From the NCBI GenBank assembly GCA_038228295.1, contig JBBRPH010000010.1:42628-106627 (forward strand): a stretch of 64,000 bases of DNA. Direction: 5' to 3'. The notes beneath the pieces were generated by a model that was given only the letters and a program-made list of their open reading frames with translations, searched no databases and was not told the DNA's origin. This stretch comes from JAICKM01 sp038228295 (GTDB lineage Bacteria > Chloroflexota > Chloroflexia > QHBQ01 > JAICKM01). Made by a program: the position numbers and the translations under genes. Below are positions 52,234 through 59,422 of the stretch, one piece after another (the first letter of the stretch is position 1; every line of letters begins with the position of its first letter).

Positions 52234-52920
52234 TCAAGACTTAAAACTTGCCACAATTTCGTCCTGCCGAGCGTGCATCGCAGCGTGTGCGGTCGGAGTC
52301 TGGTCGTCGTAGCCTAGCAGGTGTAGTACGCCGTGGACCAGCAGCACGTCTACCTCGGCAGCGGGGCTGTGCGCATAGTCGCCGGCTTGCGCGGCGGCGG
52401 TCTCATAGGAGATCACTACATCGCCCAGATAGGTCGGCCAGTCGGGTGGGGTAACAAAAGCAACCGCTGCCGGCTTCGGCGTAGGGTGGGCGGTAGCGTG
52501 GTCGGTTTCCGGCTGCACCGCTCCGCTCTCCTCCTCATCACCTTCGTAGCCCTCCGTAACATATTCCGTCGCGGACACCGGCTTCCGCCCGGCACTCTCA
52601 CCCTCCGGGGGTTCCGTAGCACCTTGAGCTACCACTGCGCCGGCGCCGAATGATAGCACATCGGTCGGGTAGTCGTGATCCAGATATTGCTTGTTCAAGG
52701 TATGGATCTCCTTATCGTCGGTGAGAGTAATACCGATTTCCAGCGGTTCGCGCCGCCCTTCGGCCAGCAGGGTATGTATTACCAGTGCGTGTAGCCGGTC
52801 GGCATCCAGCAATGCGCTGAAGGACGGGTCAATTTGGATGCTGATCAAATAAGGCGCGGAGTCGTTGACAACACGCAGTGCGTCAGCCGCCGCGTCGAGC
52901 GCCTCGTTGGACTTGGTCAT
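52234..52920 (-). CDS. ybeY: Endoribonuclease YbeY
   Basis: A 228-residue YbeY, longer than the normal 150-160. LTDDKEIHTLNKQYLDHDYPTDVLSF and VLLVHGVLHLLGYDD identify it. The zinc motif normally ends GYDH; here the third ligand position is Asp. A 70-residue acidic and proline-rich insert separates TDVLSF from LGDVVIS. YbeY matures 16S rRNA and helps ribosome quality control. It overlaps pgpH by 38 bp in the conserved order seen in many bacteria. Confidence 0.9.
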   Translation of the reverse strand: MTKSNEALDAAADALRVVNDSAPYLISIQIDPSFSALLDADRLHALVIHTLLAEGRREPLEIGITLTDDKEIHTLNKQYLDHDYPTDVLSFGAGAVVAQGATEPPEGESAGRKPVSATEYVTEGYEGDEEESGAVQPETDHATAHPTPKPAAVAFVTPPDWPTYLGDVVISYETAAAQAGDYAHSPAAEVDVLLVHGVLHLLGYDDQTPTAHAAMHARQDEIVASFKS

Positions 52921-55285
52921 ACACGATCTCTCTTTCCTCGCTAGATACGGCGGGCGGCGGACTCTCGGTGGGGCCGCTCAGGGTAACAATGGTGGAACCA
53001 GCAGGGTGTAGCGTCCCCGCCGGTAGAGTAGGGGAAAGCAGGGTAGCGCTGAACGGGCGGCGGATGCGCCCAAACGGAAGGCTTGATTGAACCGGCGAAA
53101 GGGTGGGTAGGGTCGGGAGCGGTGCGGCTACCGGCGGCGCTTCCGGCTTATCAGGATAGCTGATGCGCGGGTGGTAAATGCCGTTGAGCATCGTGGCAAA
53201 TGCCGCCTGGATGCGTGTTAGGTCACGGATGGTCAGATCACATTCGTCTAATTGGCCGTCTTCCAACCGCTCTTTGACTGTGCGGCGAATGATGCCGACG
53301 ATGCTGCCGGCGGGCGCCTCACCATCAGGGTCTGCTACTCCACTGGGTTCCAGCTTGCCCGCTTGAGCGACTGAGCGCACCGTCGCTTCCGTCGCATCAG
53401 CCAGCATCAGGATGGCGGCTTCTTTGCTCTGTGGTTTAGGACCGGGACAGCGGAAATCCTCAATATCGGCAGTCGGATCGTCTTGCAACGCCTTGTGATA
53501 AAAATATTTGATGACTGTGGTACCGTGATGCTGCGGAATACAGTCTACCACGCGGCGAGGTAGGCGTGCGCGTTGGGCCAGCAACTTGCCTTCGGTGATA
53601 TGCTCACGAATCAGCCGGGCGCTGGTCACCGGGTCAAGCGTATCATGCAGATTGCTGAGGCCCGATTGGTTTTCGATAAACGCCTGGGGGTTGAGAACTT
53701 TACCGATGTCGTGGTAATAAGCGGCGACACGGGCCAGCAGCGGATCGGCCCCTACTAATTGCGCAGCGTGTTCGGCCAGGTTGCTGACGACTAGGCTGTG
53801 ATGATAAGTACCCGGTGCTTCACGCATCAGGCGGCGTAATAGCGGCTGAGTGGGATGGGCCAGTTCGAGCAGTTGCAGCACCGTGGCGATGCCAAATAGG
53901 CTACCCAGTACGCTGAATGTGGCAAAGGTTAGGCTGGCCGACAGTGCGCCGTTGATGCCGGCGGCGGCGGCCAGGATGCCGACGGCCTTCCAATCGAGGT
54001 GCTGGTTTTCGACCAGCCGCAACAGCACCGCTGCCGCAAATGAAGCCACCGCGATATAGACTCCCGACAGCACAAACGTACTCACCCGCTCGGCTCGCCA
54101 AATAGCATACACTGCTGTGATGCCGCTGATACAATAATAGAAGGGCAACTCAAAGCTGCCCTGCGTCAACAGCGAGGCTAACACACCCAGCACGAACGTC
54201 ACCACAATCGCCAGATTAGCATCCAGCAGCACGGCGACGAGCATACTACAGGCGGCTAACGGCATTAGATACGGCCAAACCGAGTGACCGGGTACGATTA
54301 AGCGCATGACCACCGTAGGTGCGACCAAAACTAGCCCCAGCAGCAACAATGGGCGACGATAGAGCGTGAAGCTGGGCTGAAACCGTAGAAGGTAGAAATG
54401 CAGCAGCAGGCAGAGAATGGTGACGGAACCGAACACAGCCCCGGTATTTGCCGCGCTGGGCGTAGGATTGCGTAAGCCGGCTTTTTCTAGCTTCTCAATG
54501 GCAGCCGCATCCGCGATCTGGCCGACGCGCAGAATAATCTCATCCTGCTGCACTTCGACGGAATGCGGCGGCACCAAATCGGCAGCGGCTTTGCGCCGAT
54601 CTTCGGTGGCCTGCGCGTTAGCGGTGAGATTGACCGCCAGCACCGGAGCCAACAGGGCAATTGCGGCGTGGCGTTCTTCGGCACTCAGTTCATAGCTGAT
54701 CTGTAGCGGTAGGTCGCTACGTTGGTGATCTAGTTGCGTAGCATCGGCGATCTTGCCGTTGACCATCAGGCTATCAAACAGGCGTAGTACTTCGGCGCGC
54801 AGCCGGCTCCAGCGTTCGGGTGGAGCTTGTGCTACGGCAGCGATATCGGCGGCGCTAAGTCCCGCCGCACTCAGTTGGCGCAAGCCCGTGCCCCGATTGG
54901 GATCAGGCGGGCTGTCACTAGCGCGGGCCGTCTCAATGCGCGCCAATAGGTCGGTTAAGCTCAGGCTGCCGGCCGTAATAACGGTGGTGTTAGTGTCGTA
55001 GACGGGGCCGACGGCTTGCCGGGCGACTTCGCGGTCGGCCGCCGTCAGAACTTCGCTATCATAGCGTAAGTGCTGCGGCGAGTAATAGTCTTGTGTTGCG
55101 GGCTGCCCTGGGGCCAGTTGTACACGGCCCGGCAGCGCGCTAGGTAGCGTCAGGATGGTGCTAAGGACCAACACCATGCCCAGTGTGAACAGACTCACAT
55201 AGGACAGATTCGCCCGCAGCGCAGGAGATCCCACCGGCACGGCTGCTTCTGCCTTACCCTTCCAGTTGCCGGCGAACCACGGCAT
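52883..55285 (-). CDS. pgpH: 7TM-HD cyclic-di-AMP phosphodiesterase (PgpH/YqfF type)
   Basis: An 800-residue membrane protein: one N-terminal helix, an extracytoplasmic 7TMR-HDED domain (about 55-300), seven membrane helices (about 305-490) and a cytosolic HD domain. HD motifs: TYHHSLVVSNLAEHAA, AAYYHDIGKVLNPQAFIENQ and PQHHGTTVIKYFYHKA. PgpH enzymes hydrolyse c-di-AMP. A Pro/Ser-rich tail of about 85 residues follows the HD domain and overlaps ybeY. Starts 32 bp inside yqeY. Confidence 0.92.
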   Translation of the reverse strand: MPWFAGNWKGKAEAAVPVGSPALRANLSYVSLFTLGMVLVLSTILTLPSALPGRVQLAPGQPATQDYYSPQHLRYDSEVLTAADREVARQAVGPVYDTNTTVITAGSLSLTDLLARIETARASDSPPDPNRGTGLRQLSAAGLSAADIAAVAQAPPERWSRLRAEVLRLFDSLMVNGKIADATQLDHQRSDLPLQISYELSAEERHAAIALLAPVLAVNLTANAQATEDRRKAAADLVPPHSVEVQQDEIILRVGQIADAAAIEKLEKAGLRNPTPSAANTGAVFGSVTILCLLLHFYLLRFQPSFTLYRRPLLLLGLVLVAPTVVMRLIVPGHSVWPYLMPLAACSMLVAVLLDANLAIVVTFVLGVLASLLTQGSFELPFYYCISGITAVYAIWRAERVSTFVLSGVYIAVASFAAAVLLRLVENQHLDWKAVGILAAAAGINGALSASLTFATFSVLGSLFGIATVLQLLELAHPTQPLLRRLMREAPGTYHHSLVVSNLAEHAAQLVGADPLLARVAAYYHDIGKVLNPQAFIENQSGLSNLHDTLDPVTSARLIREHITEGKLLAQRARLPRRVVDCIPQHHGTTVIKYFYHKALQDDPTADIEDFRCPGPKPQSKEAAILMLADATEATVRSVAQAGKLEPSGVADPDGEAPAGSIVGIIRRTVKERLEDGQLDECDLTIRDLTRIQAAFATMLNGIYHPRISYPDKPEAPPVAAPLPTLPTLSPVQSSLPFGRIRRPFSATLLSPTLPAGTLHPAGSTIVTLSGPTESPPPAVSSEEREIVYDQVQRGARRGG

Positions 55286-55706
55286 TGATCAGGCGGCCTT
55301 CGGCTTTGCCTTTGAGCCGGCTCATCAGCGGCGGCATCACCTTGCTCAGGTCGGCCGGCCCTTTTGCGCCGGTCTCAGCGATCACTTCGCGCACGGCGAC
55401 GGCGATTTCGTCTTCGCTCATCTGCTGCGGCAGGTAACCTTGTAACACTGCGATCTCGGCGCTTTCGCGGTCGGCCAGATCGGCACGCTGGGCTTTGCTA
55501 TACTCTTCAATCGAGTCGCGGCGCTGCTTCACTTCACGTTGCAGCACGGTGATCACCTCGGCCTCGCTCAGAGGATGACCCAGCGCAATCTGGCTGTTTT
55601 TGAGCGCAGCGCGCGCCATGCGGATGGTAGACTTCCGCACCTCGCCGGCTTCGCCTGCCCGCATTGCGTCTTTCAGGTCTTCCATCAACCGCTCTTCAAT
55701 CGTCAT
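55254..55706 (-). CDS. yqeY: GatB/YqeY domain protein
   Basis: A 150-residue YqeY: MTIEERLMEDLKDAMRAGE, ALGHPLSEAEVITVLQREVKQRRDS and EIAVLQGYLPQQMSEDEI. The family resembles the tRNA-binding tail of GatB, role unclear. Usually found after rpsU, as here. The ATG at 55706 follows GAGGTGAG. Confidence 0.93.
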   Translation of the reverse strand: MTIEERLMEDLKDAMRAGEAGEVRKSTIRMARAALKNSQIALGHPLSEAEVITVLQREVKQRRDSIEEYSKAQRADLADRESAEIAVLQGYLPQQMSEDEIAVAVREVIAETGAKGPADLSKVMPPLMSRLKGKAEGRLINAVVRRQLEG

Positions 55707-55739
55707 GCCCCGCTCACCTCTATCTCGTAAGAAACAAAA

Positions 55740-55786
55740 ACGTGAAACGTGGCACAGTGCAACCATCACGTTTCACGTTTCACGCT
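55740..55786. repeat. Inverted heptad array, unit CGTGAAA/TTTCACG
   Basis: CGTGAAACGTGG on the left and CACGTTT, CACGTTT, CACGCTT on the right form a hairpin between rpsU and yqeY. The same unit family occurs at 16022 and 37021. Confidence 0.78.
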
Positions 55787-55810
55787 TCTAATGCGCTTTT
55801 CCGTCGCCGG

Positions 55811-55990
55811 TTAGCGGCGGGCGCTTTTCCGTAGGCGAGCCGCAGCCTTCCGTTTGCGCTTTGCGCTGGGCTTCTCATAATGCTCGCGCTGCTTGGCTTC
55901 GCGCAGAATACCGTCAGCCTGCACCTTTTTGGTGAAGCGGCGCAGCGCGCTCTCAAAGCTCTCGTGGTCGCCCACAACAATTTCAGCCAA
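55811..55990 (-). CDS. rpsU: Ribosomal protein S21
   Basis: A 59-residue S21: VVGDHESFESALRRFTKKVQ, GILREAKQREHYEKPS, and a basic end (KRKRKAAARLRKSARR). The TTG start at 55990 is fixed by GGAGGGG about 8 bp upstream. S21 helps 30S initiation. First gene of the rpsU-yqeY-pgpH-ybeY block. Confidence 0.93.
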   Translation of the reverse strand: MAEIVVGDHESFESALRRFTKKVQADGILREAKQREHYEKPSAKRKRKAAARLRKSARR

Positions 55991-56231
55991 TAAATGTCCC
56001 CTCCTTCCGCCCGGTGCCTGGTCCCTTCCGCCCTCTAAATCCGCTAGCCTTTGATGGGGCAGGGACACGCCTGGCTCGAGCAGGGAGGCGAACCGTTAGT
56101 CGCCTTCATTATACGCCCGCTCCAGGTGCTTGTCAAGCGTGTGCGCCTGATAAACCGATTATTTTGCGTGTACTAGCCGTCTTTAACAGCGCGCACAACC
56201 GAATAGGCCAGGATATGTCACAGTCGTATGG

Positions 56232-56237
56232 TATAAT
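56232..56237 (+). promoter_or_regulatory. -10 element for the 56270 gene
   Basis: TATAAT, 32 bp before the ATG at 56270. The rest of the 280-bp divergent region shows nothing else clear. Confidence 0.5.
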
Positions 56238-56269
56238 AGGCCGATTTACCGGTTAGCTAAAGGATGTGT

Positions 56270-58975
56270 ATGATTCTGCTGGAAATGCTCTGGCCCGCCC
56301 TGGTCGGATTGGTGATTCTGTGTTGGCTGGGCTATGCGCCGACAGGCGGCTTGCTACCGGCACGGCTGGGCGGGGTACGTTGGGCGCTGTTACCCTGGAG
56401 CGGTTATGCCGTCTTCACGGTGGCGGCGCAGTTTCTTACCCAGCTAGGCTTGGATATGCGATCCGCGCTGGTGGTTGTGCTGCTGGTGGGGACAGCGGCG
56501 AACGGTCTGGTCTGGAGGATCGGGCGACGGCTGGGCACGCCGGGGCTGCCACGCCCCGACCATATGGGTTGGGTGATCATTGGGCTGACAGCATTGGTGT
56601 TCGTACTCGGCGTGCTGCCGCTCTGGTCTTACGGCTACTCGACCATTATCGGCGAGAACTGGGACGGTGAAATTTACTTGGCGCTAGGCGAGTACCTGCG
56701 GACACACGCGCAGCCGGCTTTGGCCCTCGCACCAGGCAATCCGCTGTTGCATACGCTGCTGGTGCCGCCCTATAGCGGGCGCACACACGGCTTCAGCTAT
56801 TTTCATGCGGCAGTGGGGTGGGCCGCGGGGCTGTCGAGTCTGGCCGCGCTGTCACCGATCCTGGCCTTGCTGCGTGCGTTAGCTGTGCCGGCGAGTTATT
56901 TTTTCTTCCGTAGTGCCTGGACCTGGCCCGCGCGCCGCGCCGCTGTCGCCGCCGGCTTATTGGGCGGCCACCCGTTTCTGCTTTGGATCACCTATAACAC
57001 CTTCGGGATGCAGGTGCCCAGCCTGGGCCTACTACCGGCAGCGGTGGCGGTCACGTTACTGGCGCTGCGACCGCAACTCCCCATTCCTACCCCGCCGCTA
57101 GACGACCGACAACTTCCCCACGCCTCCCCTGCGTCGTGGAGGCGTGGGGGCCCCATCCTCTACGCGGCCCTGCTGACGGCGGCGCTAGCGGTAAGTTATC
57201 ACCCTGCACTAACGGCGTGGGTGGCACTGGTGGGACTGGGAGGGGGGGCGATCCTGCTGACGGAACGCCGACAGTGGCGGCGGGTGATCTTGGCCGGATT
57301 AGGCGTTGGCGTGGGTACGCTGCTATTGAGTGCGGTAGCCCAGGTGCTGAGTGTGGGCTTTCTGACCCAGTACCAAGAGCAGACTCCTGGCCTGGGCCTG
57401 ACCGCGTTCACCGCACCGACTGATGCGCTAGGGCTGTCACTGTCGTTCCGCATACCGTTCAGTGCAGGACCGGGACAGGCGATCCTAAGCAGGCTAGTAA
57501 CAGGCTATAGTGGACTGATCGCCGTGGCCGGATTGCTGTGCGCAGGGCTGATGATCGCTTGGGCGGTCGGCAACCGGCGGCGTGATCCCGTGGCAGTAGC
57601 GACCTGGGCAGGTGGGCTGATCTATCTAGGGCTGTTCCTACGTCCACTCGACTATGTGTACGGGTGGTTCAAGGCACAATCGTTTGTCGCCTTTGTGCTG
57701 GTGGGTGCAACTGTCGGCGGGGTGGTGGGGCTGGCACAGTGGCGCGGTTGGGGGCGCTTGCGCGGCCCGCACGTCGCATGGGCGGCAGCGTTGCTGCCGC
57801 CCATGCTTGGGCTGCTTACGTTGGGCGGGTTGCTCTGGCAATATCATTGGCCGCTACGCTATAGTCGCGATATGGTTGAAGCCGCCTCCGTGCGTAACTA
57901 CGTGTTGCCCGGCGATCAAGTGTTTGTGAGCGGCAGTCGTCTGCTGCCGGGCCGCCTGTTCAACGGACTACTCGCTTATTTCCTGCGCGATAGCGATCTC
58001 TACGGCACCTTTCACACCGCTAACAGCGACTGGGACCGCGTACAGGCCGGCGGAGTCTACACCTGGGGCGTATTACCGCTACATGAACTGCCGGATCTCT
58101 ACGGCTACCGTTCCACCGACCGTGCCTGGTCCAACGCGATTCTGGCGCTCTATCACGCGCCATCAGATCTGCGTGCCAGTTATAACTGGGAGCAGCACGG
58201 CGACTACCCAGTGCTCGCGGCAGATCACGCCTGGGCGGTACCGGTATTCACTAATAGCCTAGCGTCATCCGCCGCTGGGACGAATGCGGGTGGTGCAGCC
58301 GCGCCGCGTACATTGGAACTGGGAGTCGCCAGTTTTACTACCGGCACACTGACCGTGCGTGGGGCGAGTATGCCGGTTGCGTTGCCGCTGGTGCCGGGCC
58401 TCCAGTTGGTTAGCTTCCCGATTACTGAGTCGGCGGACTTGCGCGTGCAGGCTGATAGCCGGCCGGGTGCGGTCGCAGTGCGTTGGGCAACGCTACGAAG
58501 CGCGGGCGTCGGCGGTGCCGGAGTTATGCCGCCGCTCACTGATGTGCTGATGCTAGACGTGACTAGTCGCGTGCAAGGCAGTATGATAGAGACGACTGTG
58601 CGCCGCGTGGATACGCGCCCGCTCGCGCGCCAAGCCGACCGGGCGGTGCTGGATGTCTATCGCAGCGGCGGTAGTAGCGCAGCGGATCATTTTGGCTATT
58701 GGGCTTTCGCCTTGCAGGGGCCGATGGCTACTTTCCGTGTGCCGCCGGCCGGCGGCCCGGCGACCGGTGGGTTAGGCGCGCAACCGTTGCCGGCCGACAG
58801 CCACCGAGGATCGGTCCTCGCCGCACGTTACACCGCCTCGCTCACTTTCTACCATGGCAGCACTGTGCTAGATACCGTGACCGACATCTACACCTTTACC
58901 GCCCAGCCCGGCACAGGCGGCGCGCTGACAATCCGTGATATGCATATGCGCGATTTGCCGCTGTTGTTTTATTGA
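56270..58975 (+). CDS. Large integral membrane protein, GT-C-like
   Basis: A 901-residue protein with about 12-14 membrane segments in residues 1-530 and an external C-terminal beta-rich region. Loop 1 after the second or third helix has GENWDGEIYLALGEYLR, a plausible GT-C acidic site. The ATG at 56270 is preferred over one 6 bp upstream because AAAGG is directly before the first. Codons 283-294 come from a perfect 12-bp inverted repeat (57116-57149), an apparent hairpin insertion in a loop. Role in glycan or lipid-linked sugar transfer is inferred only. Confidence 0.75.
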   Translation: MILLEMLWPALVGLVILCWLGYAPTGGLLPARLGGVRWALLPWSGYAVFTVAAQFLTQLGLDMRSALVVVLLVGTAANGLVWRIGRRLGTPGLPRPDHMGWVIIGLTALVFVLGVLPLWSYGYSTIIGENWDGEIYLALGEYLRTHAQPALALAPGNPLLHTLLVPPYSGRTHGFSYFHAAVGWAAGLSSLAALSPILALLRALAVPASYFFFRSAWTWPARRAAVAAGLLGGHPFLLWITYNTFGMQVPSLGLLPAAVAVTLLALRPQLPIPTPPLDDRQLPHASPASWRRGGPILYAALLTAALAVSYHPALTAWVALVGLGGGAILLTERRQWRRVILAGLGVGVGTLLLSAVAQVLSVGFLTQYQEQTPGLGLTAFTAPTDALGLSLSFRIPFSAGPGQAILSRLVTGYSGLIAVAGLLCAGLMIAWAVGNRRRDPVAVATWAGGLIYLGLFLRPLDYVYGWFKAQSFVAFVLVGATVGGVVGLAQWRGWGRLRGPHVAWAAALLPPMLGLLTLGGLLWQYHWPLRYSRDMVEAASVRNYVLPGDQVFVSGSRLLPGRLFNGLLAYFLRDSDLYGTFHTANSDWDRVQAGGVYTWGVLPLHELPDLYGYRSTDRAWSNAILALYHAPSDLRASYNWEQHGDYPVLAADHAWAVPVFTNSLASSAAGTNAGGAAAPRTLELGVASFTTGTLTVRGASMPVALPLVPGLQLVSFPITESADLRVQADSRPGAVAVRWATLRSAGVGGAGVMPPLTDVLMLDVTSRVQGSMIETTVRRVDTRPLARQADRAVLDVYRSGGSSAADHFGYWAFALQGPMATFRVPPAGGPATGGLGAQPLPADSHRGSVLAARYTASLTFYHGSTVLDTVTDIYTFTAQPGTGGALTIRDMHMRDLPLLFY
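57116..57149. repeat. Perfect 12-bp hairpin inside a coding region
   Basis: CCCCACGCCTCC and GGAGGCGTGGGG, 10-base loop, inside the 56270 gene; it adds PHASPASWRRGG to a loop. Confidence 0.75.
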
Positions 58976-59152
58976 GATGGCGTTAGCTTAATAAAAGTGT
59001 CATTTACGTAAGCTATGTCTAGTCAAGTGCTAGCCAAATTGATTGGCGATCAGCTCTAGGCGTAGAGGTTCATCACTTTATCCTGAAGTACGCGGATCTT
59101 GGAAAGATGTGTTTACCGTTTGTCGGCAGCATATGTTGCAGGGGCTTATAAA

Positions 59153-59189
59153 CAGCATAGGTATTGCCGCCCCGGCAATACCTATGCTG
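59153..59189. terminator. Palindromic hairpin downstream of the tRNA gene
   Basis: 17-bp perfect arms with a 3-base loop (ends CAGCATAGG/CCTATGCTG). On the minus strand it lies 37 bp after the tRNA and is followed by TTTATAAG. It may also end the 56270 transcript. Confidence 0.65.
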
Positions 59190-59225
59190 CCATTTACATT
59201 ACTATGTAACGTCGGGAGTAGCGAG

Positions 59226-59297
59226 TGGCGGGGGAGAGATTTGAACTCTCGACCAAGGGCTTATGAGTCCCCTGCTCTACCACTGAGCTACCCCGCC
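59226..59297 (-). tRNA. tRNA-Met (CAT)
   Basis: A 72-nt cloverleaf without encoded CCA: acceptor GGCGGGG/CCCCGCC, D arm GCTC-AGTGGTA-GAGC, anticodon loop CTCATAA, T arm GAGAG-TTCAAAT-CTCTC, discriminator A. The G1-C72 pair excludes the initiator type. Elongator Met is the likely identity; CAT-bearing tRNA-Ile (lysidine) is the alternative. The pair closing the anticodon loop is A31-G39, a mismatch. Confidence 0.93.
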
Positions 59298-59303
59298 ATA
59301 AAG

Positions 59304-59333
59304 AGCAGAGCGGGAGTCACCTCCGGCTCTGCT
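59304..59333 (-). other. Leader hairpin between tRNA promoter and tRNA
   Basis: AGCAGAGC/GCTCTGCT pair across a 14-base loop in the 5' leader of the tRNA precursor, 6 bp before the tRNA. It could help 5' processing or be neutral. Confidence 0.55.
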
Positions 59334-59342
59334 AGCATATTT

Positions 59343-59371
59343 AGTATAGCCGATACGCCTGCGCCTGTCAA
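59343..59371 (-). promoter_or_regulatory. Consensus promoter of the tRNA gene
   Basis: TTGACA (59371-59366), 17 bp, TATACT (59348-59343) on the minus strand. Confidence 0.88.
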
Positions 59372-59422
59372 GGTCGGCCGCCCTTACGTAGGTCTGCACC
59401 GCTGCTGAACAGATAACCGCCG

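Noticed and set aside
4132..55786. Repeat arrays as CRISPR
   Set aside because: Units are 7-9 bp, degenerate and without spacers; no cas genes.
58980..59012. TAGCTTA...TAAGCTA pairing after the 56270 gene
   Set aside because: Seven-bp stem with a long loop and no T-run; weak as a terminator.
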